The notes under the pieces: generated by a model | Told to the model about the DNA's origin: nothing | The model's database searches: none | Seen by the model: the letters and a program-made list of their open reading frames with translations, nothing else | Translations under genes and position numbers: made by a program | Shown here: in pieces, positions 1 through 7,394 of the stretch | Position numbering within the stretch: the first letter of the stretch is position 1 | Layout: each line of letters begins with the position of its first letter | Assembly: GCA_937893485.1 (NCBI GenBank) | Contig: CALBJL010000230.1 | Location: 1-13,598, forward strand | Reading direction: 5' to 3' | DNA from: an uncultured bacterium | GTDB taxonomy: Bacteria > Bacillota > Clostridia > Lachnospirales > Lachnospiraceae | DNA: 13,598 nucleotides

Positions 1-2
1 AA

Positions 3-1721
3 GAATATCCGAGACCGAATATGGTGAGGAACAGTTATATTAATTTGAACGGCGAATGGGAATATTGCATCAACAAAAGTGAATATACAAAGCAGTATGA
101 TGGTAAAATTCTTGTTCCGTTTTCACCGGAATCAAAGTTATCCGGAGTCGGAAAAATTGTACAACCAGATGATGTTCTTCATTACCGGAAAAAATTTATA
201 TTGCCAGAAGGATTTTGTAAAGAAAGGGTGCTTCTGCATTTTGGAGCTGTGGATCAGGAATGTAAAGTCTTTGTGAATGAGAAACTGGTAGGAGATCATG
301 TAGGTGGATATCTTCCTTTTGAGTTTGATATTACCCAGTTTCTGAAGGACGGAGAGAACATATTGACTTTGTGTGTGAAAGACTATACCGAGCAGGCTCC
401 CTATGGGCGCGGAAAGCAGAAATTGAAAAAAAAGGGTAAATATAGTTCTTTATTCTATACGCCGCAAAGCGGAATCTGGAAAACAGTATGGATGGAGAGT
501 GTAGAAGCAGAATATATTCAAAGTATTAAAATCACACCGTTATATGATGAAAAGGCAATTCGGATCATGGTTGGAACGAATGGAGCGACACCGGCAGAGG
601 TTCGGGTTCTGGACAGAGACAAAAATATTATCAAGGAAACCATTGTTGAGTCGAATAAGGAGTGTCTGGTAGAAATTGGAGATTTTGTGGCATGGACGAC
701 ACAGAATCCGTATTTGTATGATGTACAGATTTGTGTAGGAAAGGATATGGTAGTTTCCTATTTCGGCATGCGGAAATACTCGGTGGAAAAAGATAAAAAC
801 GGAATTCTGCGATTTTATATGAATAATAAACCGTTTATTTTTAATGGTGTTCTTGATCAGGGATATTGGCCTGAAAGCCTGCTGACCGCGCCTGCTGATG
901 AGTCACTTAAATACGATATCCTAAAGCTGAAAGAACTTGGATTTAATATGATTCGTAAGCATATTAAGGTGGAACCGGAGCGTTTTTATTATCATTGTGA
1001 CAAAATTGGAATGACTGTATGGCAGGATATGCCGAATGGTGGCGGTGATTATGATATGGTTTTTGTAACATATCTGACTAATAAATATGACTGGTTTGCC
1101 AGAGGAATCACGGATCATCATTATGAAGCTTTCAAGCGAGAAGATAAAGAGGGCAGAGAACAATATTATAAGGAATTGCAAGGGATGATAGAGCTGCTTT
1201 ACAACTATCCAAGTATTGCAACGTGGGTGCCCTTCAATGAAGGGTGGGGTCAGTTTGATGCATCAAAAGCAGCGGCATTGATCAAAAGCCTGGATCACAC
1301 ACGATTTATAAATGAGGCTTGTGGATGGTTTGATCAGCAGGGTGGTGATATGTACAGTATTCATAACTATTCAGAAGGTCTTGAGGTTTCACCGCAAGAA
1401 GGCAGGGTGGTGGCACTGACAGAGTTCGGAGGATATTCTTATGCGATGCCGGGACATCTGTCCTGTGAGAAAGAGTTTGGATATCAGTCTTTTGCCAGCA
1501 GAGAGGAGCTGACTGCTCATTACAGGGAGTTATGGGAAAAGGAAATATATCCTAATCTGAAAAATGGATTAAGTACTGCTATATATACGCAGACGAGTGA
1601 TATCGAAGAGGAAATAAACGGAATCTTTACTTATGATAGAGATGAGGTAAAACTATTGGAAAAGGATGTTCGGGAAGTAAATGCAGGGCTATATAAATTA
1701 TTTGCAGAGGTGACGGAATAA
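3..1721 (+). CDS. Glycoside hydrolase family 2 protein (beta-galactosidase/beta-glucuronidase-like), 5' end outside window
   Basis: This is a GH2 enzyme that hydrolyses terminal beta-glycosidic bonds by a retaining mechanism; the substrate cannot be read from the sequence. Counting from the ATG at 21, a sugar-binding/jelly-roll domain covers about residues 1-165, an immunoglobulin-like beta-sandwich about 166-265, and a TIM barrel from about 266 to the end. The likely acid/base is E407 in the NEGWG motif and the likely nucleophile is E468 in LTEFGGYS. No signal peptide is visible, so it is probably cytoplasmic. The frame stays open to the window edge. The six codons before ATG 21 read EYPRPN, which with the following MVRNSYINLNGEWEY matches the usual N-terminal block of this GH2 subgroup, and ATG 21 has no Shine-Dalgarno. 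The true start therefore probably lies a few codons upstream of the window. The stop is 2 bp before the next gene, which suggests an operon. Family confidence is high; the specific activity is unknown. Confidence 0.9.
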   Translation, partial: EYPRPNMVRNSYINLNGEWEYCINKSEYTKQYDGKILVPFSPESKLSGVGKIVQPDDVLHYRKKFILPEGFCKERVLLHFGAVDQECKVFVNEKLVGDHVGGYLPFEFDITQFLKDGENILTLCVKDYTEQAPYGRGKQKLKKKGKYSSLFYTPQSGIWKTVWMESVEAEYIQSIKITPLYDEKAIRIMVGTNGATPAEVRVLDRDKNIIKETIVESNKECLVEIGDFVAWTTQNPYLYDVQICVGKDMVVSYFGMRKYSVEKDKNGILRFYMNNKPFIFNGVLDQGYWPESLLTAPADESLKYDILKLKELGFNMIRKHIKVEPERFYYHCDKIGMTVWQDMPNGGGDYDMVFVTYLTNKYDWFARGITDHHYEAFKREDKEGREQYYKELQGMIELLYNYPSIATWVPFNEGWGQFDASKAAALIKSLDHTRFINEACGWFDQQGGDMYSIHNYSEGLEVSPQEGRVVALTEFGGYSYAMPGHLSCEKEFGYQSFASREELTAHYRELWEKEIYPNLKNGLSTAIYTQTSDIEEEINGIFTYDRDEVKLLEKDVREVNAGLYKLFAEVTE

Positions 1722-1723
1722 AA

Positions 1724-2074
1724 ATGAGTGATGGAAATGTTTTGCTGGAGCAATATCAGTTTTCGAAAGATGATTTTCTGGAGATGCAAGAGTATATGGA
1801 ACATATGAAAGAGCTGCCTGCTGATGAAAATAAAGTAGTGGAAAATGAGGCAGTTTTTGAAGAAGAAATTAGAATGCATCTTGTAGAACGGTATATGAAA
1901 CGCGTGCCGGAATTAGCATTAAAAAAGATGAATCGTGGAGTAAGCCTAAAAAAGCTTATAGAGTATGGCATAGTGGGAGTAGTTCTGGAAGTAAATAAGA
2001 CAGCGAATTATTGTCTTTCTGAGGATGTTATTTTAGAAGGAGTCGAGAACTATATGGACAGGTGCTTTGAGTGA
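1724..2074 (+). CDS. Small acidic protein of unknown function (116 aa)
   Basis: I do not recognise this protein. It is rich in Glu, Met and Leu, has no signal peptide or clear membrane segment, and looks mostly helical. The first half (about residues 1-55) is strongly acidic; a more basic stretch with VPELALKKMNRGVSLKKLIEYG lies around 60-80 (split here as VPELALKKMNRG and VSLKKLIEYG). The ATG at 1724 has a reasonable Shine-Dalgarno, GAGGTGA at 1707-1713, inside the end of the upstream glycosidase gene. It starts 2 bp after the glycosidase stop, and its own stop overlaps the yraN start by 8 bp, so it appears translationally coupled to both. The tight coupling and lack of frame damage argue that it is a real gene. 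Confidence 0.7.
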   Translation: MSDGNVLLEQYQFSKDDFLEMQEYMEHMKELPADENKVVENEAVFEEEIRMHLVERYMKRVPELALKKMNRGVSLKKLIEYGIVGVVLEVNKTANYCLSEDVILEGVENYMDRCFE

Positions 2075-2498
2075 GCAGCAGTATCAGGCAGAAAAACGAA
2101 AACACGGGCGGTTTGGGGGAAAAATTTTGCGCAAACAGAACAATCGAAAAATTGGTGAGGAAAAAGAGGCATTTGTATGTGAATGGCTGGAAAAACAAGG
2201 ATACAGAATCGTGGAGCGCAATTTCCGCTGCCGCAGCGGCGAGGTCGATATTGTTGCGAGGGAAAACAGGTATCTTGTTTTTATAGAGGTAAAATACCGC
2301 AAGGGTGCTGAATGCGGTGATCCATCTGAGGCAGTAGATTACCACAAACAGCAGACGATCTCAAAAGTAGCATTGTTTTATCTGCTTCGGCACGGCTATA
2401 CGGAAAGCACACCGGTACGTTTTGATGTAGTGACAGTCAGTGGAACGGATACGGCTGGCGTGATGCTGTACCGGAATGCGTTTGAATATTGCGGGTAG
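2067..2498 (+). CDS. yraN: YraN/UPF0102 family endonuclease-like protein
   Basis: This belongs to the conserved YraN (UPF0102) family, which has a PD-(D/E)XK restriction-endonuclease-like fold. The cellular role is poorly defined; a link to DNA processing is inferred from the fold. Numbered from TTG 2067, the core runs from about residue 26 (NRKIGEEKE) to the C-terminus. The nuclease motif is GEVDI (E59, D61) followed by FIEVKYR (E74, K76), so the putative metal-binding and catalytic residues are intact. The protein ends normally in NAFEYCG. The start is uncertain. TTG 2067 overlaps the upstream gene by 8 bp and has only a weak AGG nearby. An in-frame TTG at 2127, preceded by GGGGGA at 2115-2120, gives a length closer to the family norm (about 120 aa). 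The 20-residue basic N-terminal extension from 2067 is not typical of the family. Confidence 0.9.
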   Translation: MSEQQYQAEKRKHGRFGGKILRKQNNRKIGEEKEAFVCEWLEKQGYRIVERNFRCRSGEVDIVARENRYLVFIEVKYRKGAECGDPSEAVDYHKQQTISKVALFYLLRHGYTESTPVRFDVVTVSGTDTAGVMLYRNAFEYCG

Positions 2499-3397
2499 GT
2501 TACTGGAACGAGGTACGAGTGAACAGTAACGTGGGTAGTCTGGTGACAAAAGCACATTTGTCATTGACTGGGGCATCCGGAAAGGTCGGGTTGTATTACG
2601 ATAAGCAATCTGATAGCTGGTATCTGCCGATGGGTGCTGCGCCGAGTACACACATTGTAAAACAGAGTCATGTTCGACTGGATGGCATTGTTACGAATGA
2701 ACAGTTATGTTTGATGACTGCTAAAAATGTGGGGATAGAAATACCAAACAGTTTTGTGATCAATGTTGGTGATGGGCAGGATGAAGATGTTCTTTTTGCG
2801 ACTGCGAGATATGATCGTAAGTTTGCGCAGAGTTCAAAGAAAATAGATGATTTGCCTATACCATTTCGATTAGATCAGGAAGATTTTTCGCAGGCATTAG
2901 GTATTCCGTCGGCAAACAAATATGAGCATGACCACGCAGGTTATTTATTGAGAATGTTTGATATTTTAAGACAATACGCAGCAAATCCGATGGAGGATCA
3001 GTTAAAGCTTTGGGATTTGTGTATATTCAATTACCTGATAGGAAATACAGATAATCATATTAAAAATGTATCGCTTTTATATAGTGCTGATATGCAGTCG
3101 ATCCGGCTGGCACCTGCATATGATATCGTCAGTACGGTTATTTATGAAAGCAGTACACGAGAGATGGCGTTCAGTATTGGGAATGAATATTATATCAACC
3201 GGATAGACAGAGAATCTTTCCGACAGCAGTCAGGAATGATCGGGTTGGGTGAGAAAGTTGCGATGAAGCATTTTGATCGTATGGCAAATATGTTTTATTC
3301 AGCATTAGATCAGGCATGTGAGGATTTGATGAGAGCGGGGTTTCGAAAAGCTTCGGATATCAAAAGGCGGATCAGAGAACAGAGAAAAATCAGTTAG
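2489..3397 (+). CDS. HipA-like Ser/Thr kinase lacking the N-terminal subdomain (possibly a 5'-truncated gene)
   Basis: The protein matches the C-terminal kinase part of HipA toxins, which phosphorylate targets such as glutamyl-tRNA synthetase in Escherichia coli. Visible motifs are LSLTGASGK at residues 24-32 (S25 aligns with the regulatory autophosphorylated serine of E. coli HipA), PSTHIVKQ, the catalytic-loop motif GNTDNHIKN with D188, and the metal-binding APAYDIVS with D212. Standard HipA is about 410-440 aa; here the first motif falls at residue 24 instead of about 150, so the N-subdomain-1 and linker are missing. The frame from the first motif to the stop is intact at 302 aa. The open frame starts at TTG 2489, overlapping yraN by 10 bp, without a Shine-Dalgarno. 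GTG 2519 is preceded by GAGG (2510-2513) and is the better initiation site if the gene is expressed. No HipB-type antitoxin or separate HipS-like protein is adjacent. It may be a decayed fragment or a HipT-like stand-alone kinase. Confidence 0.8.
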   Translation: MRVGYWNEVRVNSNVGSLVTKAHLSLTGASGKVGLYYDKQSDSWYLPMGAAPSTHIVKQSHVRLDGIVTNEQLCLMTAKNVGIEIPNSFVINVGDGQDEDVLFATARYDRKFAQSSKKIDDLPIPFRLDQEDFSQALGIPSANKYEHDHAGYLLRMFDILRQYAANPMEDQLKLWDLCIFNYLIGNTDNHIKNVSLLYSADMQSIRLAPAYDIVSTVIYESSTREMAFSIGNEYYINRIDRESFRQQSGMIGLGEKVAMKHFDRMANMFYSALDQACEDLMRAGFRKASDIKRRIREQRKIS

Positions 3398-3423
3398 AAT
3401 CATTGGTAGAGGTGGAAAAAGAA

Positions 3424-4212
3424 GTGTCAACCATAGAATCAGGAAACAGGATAACAAAAGAATTACGAAAAGAAATCAGGGACGCAATCTGTAATGTGGC
3501 AAGAATATGTGGTGAAATGCTCGTACATGCGGATAGAGACAGCCTTCGTATTGAATCAAAGCAGGGGCAGGCGAATTTTGTCACGAAATATGATGTGTCC
3601 GTGGAGGCATATCTTAGGGAGCATCTGCTACAGATCGTTCCGGACGCGGTATTTATTGGGGAAGAGAGCGAGACGCTCAGCGGTGTGGGAGCGGAACATG
3701 CGTTTATCGTTGATCCGATCGACGGTACGACGAATTTTATTAAAGATTATCATGCGAGCGCGATTTCAATCGCGCTGCTTGATGAGGGGCAGGTTGTGAT
3801 CGGAGTCGTATACAATCCTTATCTGGACGAGATGTTTTGGGCAGAACACGGGATGGGAGCATTTTGTAACGGAGAGAGAATCCATGTGTCTGACCAGCCG
3901 TTAGAGAATGGACTCGTCTTGTTTGGAACGTCACCGTATGATAAGGAGTTATGGAAACGGTCATTTGATTTGGCATATGCCTATTTTGAAAAGGCGTTGG
4001 ATATCAGAAGAAGCGGATCTGCGGCGCTCGATCTGTGTTCGATTGCAGCAGGCAGGGCAGAAGTATACTTTGAATTACAGTTGTCTCCGTGGGATTATGC
4101 TGCCGGTTCGCTGATTGTGGAAGAAGCTGGCGGTGTGGTCACTGATATTGATGGAGAGCCGATTCAGTTTGAACGGCCCTCATCTATATTAGCGCAAAAT
4201 AAGCAAAGATAA
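3424..4212 (+). CDS. Inositol monophosphatase family protein (SuhB-like)
   Basis: This is a member of the Mg2+-dependent, Li+-sensitive phosphatase superfamily, which dephosphorylates inositol monophosphate, 3'(2')-phosphoadenosine 5'-phosphate or related sugar phosphates. From GTG 3424 the signatures in order are GEES (G79-E80-E81), the metal-binding DPIDGTTNF (D97-F105), and WDYAAGSLIVEEAGG (W223, D224). All metal ligands are present and the length of about 262 aa fits the family. The frame extends upstream to TTG 3403, but that codon has no Shine-Dalgarno. GTG 3424 is preceded by AGAGGTGG at 3408-3415 with an 8-nt gap, so I chose it. It follows the HipA-like gene closely and converges with the ATPase gene, with only 11 bp between the two stops. 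The exact substrate cannot be assigned. A PAP phosphatase (CysQ) role would be attractive given the sulfate genes 6 kb away, but the sequence does not show it. Confidence 0.9.
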   Translation: MSTIESGNRITKELRKEIRDAICNVARICGEMLVHADRDSLRIESKQGQANFVTKYDVSVEAYLREHLLQIVPDAVFIGEESETLSGVGAEHAFIVDPIDGTTNFIKDYHASAISIALLDEGQVVIGVVYNPYLDEMFWAEHGMGAFCNGERIHVSDQPLENGLVLFGTSPYDKELWKRSFDLAYAYFEKALDIRRSGSAALDLCSIAAGRAEVYFELQLSPWDYAAGSLIVEEAGGVVTDIDGEPIQFERPSSILAQNKQR

Positions 4213-4223
4213 AATGGAGATGT

Positions 4224-5546
4224 CTATGATTCTGAGATGGGAAATTCTGCCAGATCTGACACACACCACAATGGCAGATTGATCAACCAGTCCTGTTTAC
4301 GATAATCTTTCATGGAAGTTCTGACTGCGTATGCTGGTTTGTATTTATCGACATATGCTTTCAGACTCTTCGATTGAAGATTTTCCTCTGCTTTTACTTC
4401 AATCGGAATAACAGAGCCTCTTATCTGAATCAGAAAGTCAATTTCATTCCGCGATTTTACGTTGGAATAATAGTAGGGTATATAGGTTGTTGTACTTACA
4501 AGCTGTTGATGAACATACTGCTCTGTCATCGCACCTTTAAATTCTATGAAGATGCGGTTCCTTTCCAATAGGCTTTCTACATTTAGGTCTGTCATTGCAC
4601 CCAACAGTCCGATATCTACCATAAATAGTTTGTAAGAAGAAAAATTTGTATATGCTTTCAACGGCAGATTTGGTTTTTCCACACAATAAACTTTATACAG
4701 CAGACCACAATCGATCAGCCATTGTATGGATACTTCAAAATCTGCGGATCTTGCCCCTTTTTTTATCTGTCCAAAAAAGAATTTTTTATTTTCTTTTGTC
4801 AACTGCATAGGAACAGAATTCCATACCATACGGGTTCGTTCTAATTCAGACCTGTTTTCTATATGTTTACTGAAATCGCTTTCGTATAGGTGCAGAATCG
4901 TATTTTGAACTTCACGAACAGCATCATAATCACGGTCCTGCAAATAGGTCATTACAGCTTCTGGCATTCCGCCGATAAAATAGTATTTTTTCAGGTTGGC
5001 AATATACTTGTCTCGAAATGTGACCAATTTATCGTTCCCCGGCTGATCGACATATGCAGCAAGCTGGTCATCGCCTACCGCGTCCAGAAATTCTTTGTAG
5101 GAAAGCGGATACATTGTCAGTAAATTTACTTTACCTACAGGATAGGATATTCCTTTATGCATTGCGACTCCAAGTAAAGAACCTGCGGCTATTATATGGT
5201 ACTCCGGCGCATTTTCACAAAAATACTTCAGACAGCTTAATGCAAGCGGAACCTCCTGGATCTCATCCAAAATAATGAGTGTTTCGCCAGCAAGTATTTT
5301 TGTATGGGTTTCAATTCCGATATCTTCCAGAATTCGTTCTACATCAAAATCTTTCGCAAAGGAATCCTGCATATGGACATTATGATCCATATTCACATAG
5401 GCAACGTATTTATAATATTGCTGACCGAATTTTTTCATGATCCATGTTTTGCCAACCTGTCTGGCCCCTTGTAAAATTAAAGGTTTTCGGTCTGATTTAT
5501 TTTTCCATGCAATCAGATCCTGCATAATTGTTCGTTCCAATGGCAT
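4224..5546 (-). CDS. AAA-family ATPase with C-terminal DUF4143 domain
   Basis: The N-terminal AAA_14-type P-loop domain has Walker A GARQVGKT at residues 27-34 and Walker B LIILDE at 90-95. The C-terminal DUF4143 domain ends in a PD-(D/E)XK-like pattern, EIDF (E368, D370) followed by IPIEVKA (E383, K385). The family is widespread, often in several copies per genome, and has no settled function; a nucleic-acid or mobile-element link is often suggested but unproven. The length of 440 aa is typical and all motifs are intact. The ATG at 5546 lies only 2 nt from GGAGG (5549-5553), which is too close for efficient initiation. The in-frame TTG at codon 3 (5538-5540) has an 8-nt gap and may be the true start. 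The gene has its own promoter with unusual phased repeats and is transcribed alone. Confidence 0.93.
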   Translation of the reverse strand: MPLERTIMQDLIAWKNKSDRKPLILQGARQVGKTWIMKKFGQQYYKYVAYVNMDHNVHMQDSFAKDFDVERILEDIGIETHTKILAGETLIILDEIQEVPLALSCLKYFCENAPEYHIIAAGSLLGVAMHKGISYPVGKVNLLTMYPLSYKEFLDAVGDDQLAAYVDQPGNDKLVTFRDKYIANLKKYYFIGGMPEAVMTYLQDRDYDAVREVQNTILHLYESDFSKHIENRSELERTRMVWNSVPMQLTKENKKFFFGQIKKGARSADFEVSIQWLIDCGLLYKVYCVEKPNLPLKAYTNFSSYKLFMVDIGLLGAMTDLNVESLLERNRIFIEFKGAMTEQYVHQQLVSTTTYIPYYYSNVKSRNEIDFLIQIRGSVIPIEVKAEENLQSKSLKAYVDKYKPAYAVRTSMKDYRKQDWLINLPLWCVSDLAEFPISES

Positions 5547-5575
5547 TTCCTCCGTTTGATTTACGTTACAATTAT

Positions 5576-5604
5576 AGTATATACATTTTTTTGAATGTTA
5601 TCAA
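5576..5604 (-). promoter_or_regulatory. Sigma-A-type promoter for the AAA/DUF4143 ATPase gene
   Basis: On the minus strand there is TTGATA (5599-5604), a 17-bp spacer and TATACT (5576-5581). Both hexamers are close to consensus. The spacer is occupied by one copy of the 13-bp repeat TTCAAAAAAATGT, so anything binding that repeat would compete with RNA polymerase. The predicted leader is short, about 20-25 nt. Confidence 0.75.
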
Positions 5605-5661
5605 TGGATAAATCAACATTTTTTTGAACGACATTTTATTATAAAACCACATTTTTTTGAA
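5583..5661 (-). repeat. Three exact 13-bp direct repeats at 33-bp spacing (operator-like array)
   Basis: The plus-strand sequence ACATTTTTTTGAA (minus strand TTCAAAAAAATGT) occurs exactly at 5583-5595, 5616-5628 and 5649-5661. Both intervals are 33 bp, about three helical turns, so the copies face the same side of the DNA. Copies 2 and 3 also share upstream flank in the pattern ATAAA-N-C-N. The promoter-proximal copy lies in the spacer of the ATPase promoter; the distal copy ends 12 bp before the pgi -35 box. This layout suggests binding sites for a regulator or a DNA-bending protein. No regulator is identifiable. Confidence 0.85.
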
Positions 5662-5673
5662 TCAAAACAAACC

Positions 5674-5702
5674 TTGAACCCATTCCCATTTCATAGTATA
5701 AT
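5674..5702 (+). promoter_or_regulatory. Sigma-A-type promoter for pgi
   Basis: TTGAAC (5674-5679), a 17-bp spacer and a perfect TATAAT (5697-5702). Transcription would begin near 5709, giving a leader of about 37 nt before the pgi start. The phased-repeat array lies immediately upstream and could affect both divergent promoters. Confidence 0.8.
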
Positions 5703-5745
5703 TGGGAGAGTTTAGAAGTTGATGCAAAATAAGGAGGAACGAACA

Positions 5746-7326
5746 ATGGTGGCATGGAACAATCTCGATACATTGGCTTCCTATGAGAAGCTGACGAAGA
5801 CATCACCGGTAAATCTGGTAGAGGTGATGAGCGGAGAAGGCGGCGCAGCGCGCGTAAAGAAATACAGTACTCCGATGGCGGCTGGTCTGACCTATCATTA
5901 TGCGGCAAAGGCTGTGGATGATGATACGTTACAGGCACTTACCGATCTGGCAAAGGAGGCACAGCTCGCAGATAAGTTCAAGGAGCTGTACAACGGAGCA
6001 GTGATCAATACCGGAGAGAATCGCCTGGTGCTTCATCAGTTGACACGCGGACAGCTTGGCGACAAGGTACAGGCTGACGGCGTGGACAAGCGTGCATTCT
6101 ATGTGGCACAGCAGGAGAAGATCGCACAGTTTGCAAACGATGTACATGCAGGAAAGATCATTAATGCATCCGGCGAAAAGTTTACAACAGTCGTACAGAT
6201 CGGTATCGGCGGCAGTGACCTCGGTCCGCGCGCGATGTATCTGGCACTGGAGAACTGGGCAAAGAAAAACAATACCTTTAAGATGGAGGCAAAGTTTATC
6301 AGCAACGTAGATCCGGACGATGCGGCAGCCGTATTAAATTCAGTTGATGTGGCACATGCACTGTTTGTACTTGTATCAAAGTCAGGAACGACCTTAGAGA
6401 CACTGACAAATGAGTCATTTGTCAAGGATGCACTGAAAAATGCAGGACTTAATCCGTCAGATCATATGGTGGCAGTCACCAGCGAGACCTCACCGCTTGC
6501 AAAGAGCGATGATTATCTGGCAGCATTTTTCATGGATGACTATATCGGAGGACGTTATTCTTCTACTTCCGCAGTCGGCGGAGCCGTATTATCACTGGCA
6601 TTCGGACCGGAAGTATTTGCACAGTTCCTTGACGGCGCTGCCGAGGAGGATCGTTTATCCACAAATGAAAATGTATTGGAGAACGCAGCAATGCTCGATG
6701 CACTGATCGGTGTCTATGAGCGCAACGTACTCGGTTATCCGAGCACTGCTGTACTGCCTTATTCACAGGCACTCAGCCGTTTCCCGGCACATTTACAGCA
6801 GTTAGACATGGAGTCAAACGGCAAGTCAGTCAACCGTTTTGGTGAGCCGGTAGACTACCCGACTGGTCCGGTGATCTTCGGTGAGCCGGGAACGAACGGA
6901 CAGCATTCATTCTATCAGTTGTTACATCAGGGTACAGACATTGTACCGCTCCAGTTCGTAGGCTTCAAAAACAGCCAGATCGGAACAGACGTTGATATTC
7001 AGGGCAGCACCAGCCAACAGAAGCTGTGCGCAAATGTCGCTGCACAGATCGTTGCATTCGCATGTGGAAAAGCGGATGACAACCGCAACAAGAACTTTGA
7101 GGGCGGACGTCCGTCCAGCATCATTATCGGTGAGCAGCTGAATCCGCAGGCACTCGGTGCGCTGCTGGCACATTTTGAGAATAAGGTGATGTTCCAGGGA
7201 TTCCTGTGGAATGTCAACAGCTTTGACCAGGAGGGCGTACAGCTCGGAAAAGTATTGGCAAAGCGCGTGCTTGCACACGAGACAGACGGAGCACTCAAGG
7301 AGTTCAGTGATCTGTTGAATATCTAA
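5746..7326 (+). CDS. pgi: Glucose-6-phosphate isomerase
   Basis: This cytoplasmic enzyme interconverts glucose 6-phosphate and fructose 6-phosphate in glycolysis and gluconeogenesis. The 526-aa protein is of the long, E. coli-like class. It carries the phosphate-binding region (IGGSDLGPRAMY and SKSGTTLET), the first family signature DYIGGRYSSTSAVG (G268-S272 core), the proposed catalytic E356 in DMESNGK, H387 in GQHSFYQLLH, and the second signature FDQEGVQLGK ending in the catalytic K502. In that signature Gln499 replaces the Glu of the classical pattern, a tolerated variation as far as I can tell. The ATG at 5746 has a strong AAGGAGG (5731-5737) at 8 nt; the longer frame from TTG 5719 runs through this ribosome binding site and is rejected. 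The gene is monocistronic, with its own promoter and terminator. Confidence 0.98.
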   Translation: MVAWNNLDTLASYEKLTKTSPVNLVEVMSGEGGAARVKKYSTPMAAGLTYHYAAKAVDDDTLQALTDLAKEAQLADKFKELYNGAVINTGENRLVLHQLTRGQLGDKVQADGVDKRAFYVAQQEKIAQFANDVHAGKIINASGEKFTTVVQIGIGGSDLGPRAMYLALENWAKKNNTFKMEAKFISNVDPDDAAAVLNSVDVAHALFVLVSKSGTTLETLTNESFVKDALKNAGLNPSDHMVAVTSETSPLAKSDDYLAAFFMDDYIGGRYSSTSAVGGAVLSLAFGPEVFAQFLDGAAEEDRLSTNENVLENAAMLDALIGVYERNVLGYPSTAVLPYSQALSRFPAHLQQLDMESNGKSVNRFGEPVDYPTGPVIFGEPGTNGQHSFYQLLHQGTDIVPLQFVGFKNSQIGTDVDIQGSTSQQKLCANVAAQIVAFACGKADDNRNKNFEGGRPSSIIIGEQLNPQALGALLAHFENKVMFQGFLWNVNSFDQEGVQLGKVLAKRVLAHETDGALKEFSDLLNI

Positions 7327-7343
7327 ATTAAAAATAGTAATAT

Positions 7344-7385
7344 AAAAAAGGTGTCCGTTTTAATGTGAAGCGGACACCTTTTTTT
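7344..7385. terminator. Bidirectional intrinsic terminator between pgi and the MATE gene
   Basis: The stem GGTGTCCG (7350-7357) pairs with CGGACACC (7371-7378), extended by A-T pairs on both sides (A run 7344-7349, T run 7379-7385), with a 13-nt loop. The A and T runs give a U-tract in either direction, so it can end both the pgi and the convergent MATE transcripts. Confidence 0.92.
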
Positions 7386-7394
7386 CGTTGCCGG

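Noticed and set aside
2071..2286. GTG-started alternative frame overlapping yraN
   Set aside because: The yraN frame carries the conserved nuclease-fold motifs; this one has none and overlaps it entirely.
2489..4212. Complete HipBA or HipBST toxin-antitoxin system
   Set aside because: No helix-turn-helix antitoxin and no separate HipA N-terminal-domain gene is present on either side.
4212..4223. Terminator between the convergent phosphatase and ATPase genes
   Set aside because: Only 11 bp separate the stops and no GC-rich stem with a T run is visible there.
5583..5661. Regularly spaced repeats as a small CRISPR array
   Set aside because: The repeat is only 13 bp and A/T-rich, with 20-bp intervals and three copies. 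There are no cas genes, and one copy lies inside a promoter spacer; a regulatory array fits better.
5719..5745. Longer pgi start at TTG 5719
   Set aside because: It would place the strong AAGGAGG inside the coding region; ATG 5746 has ideal spacing.
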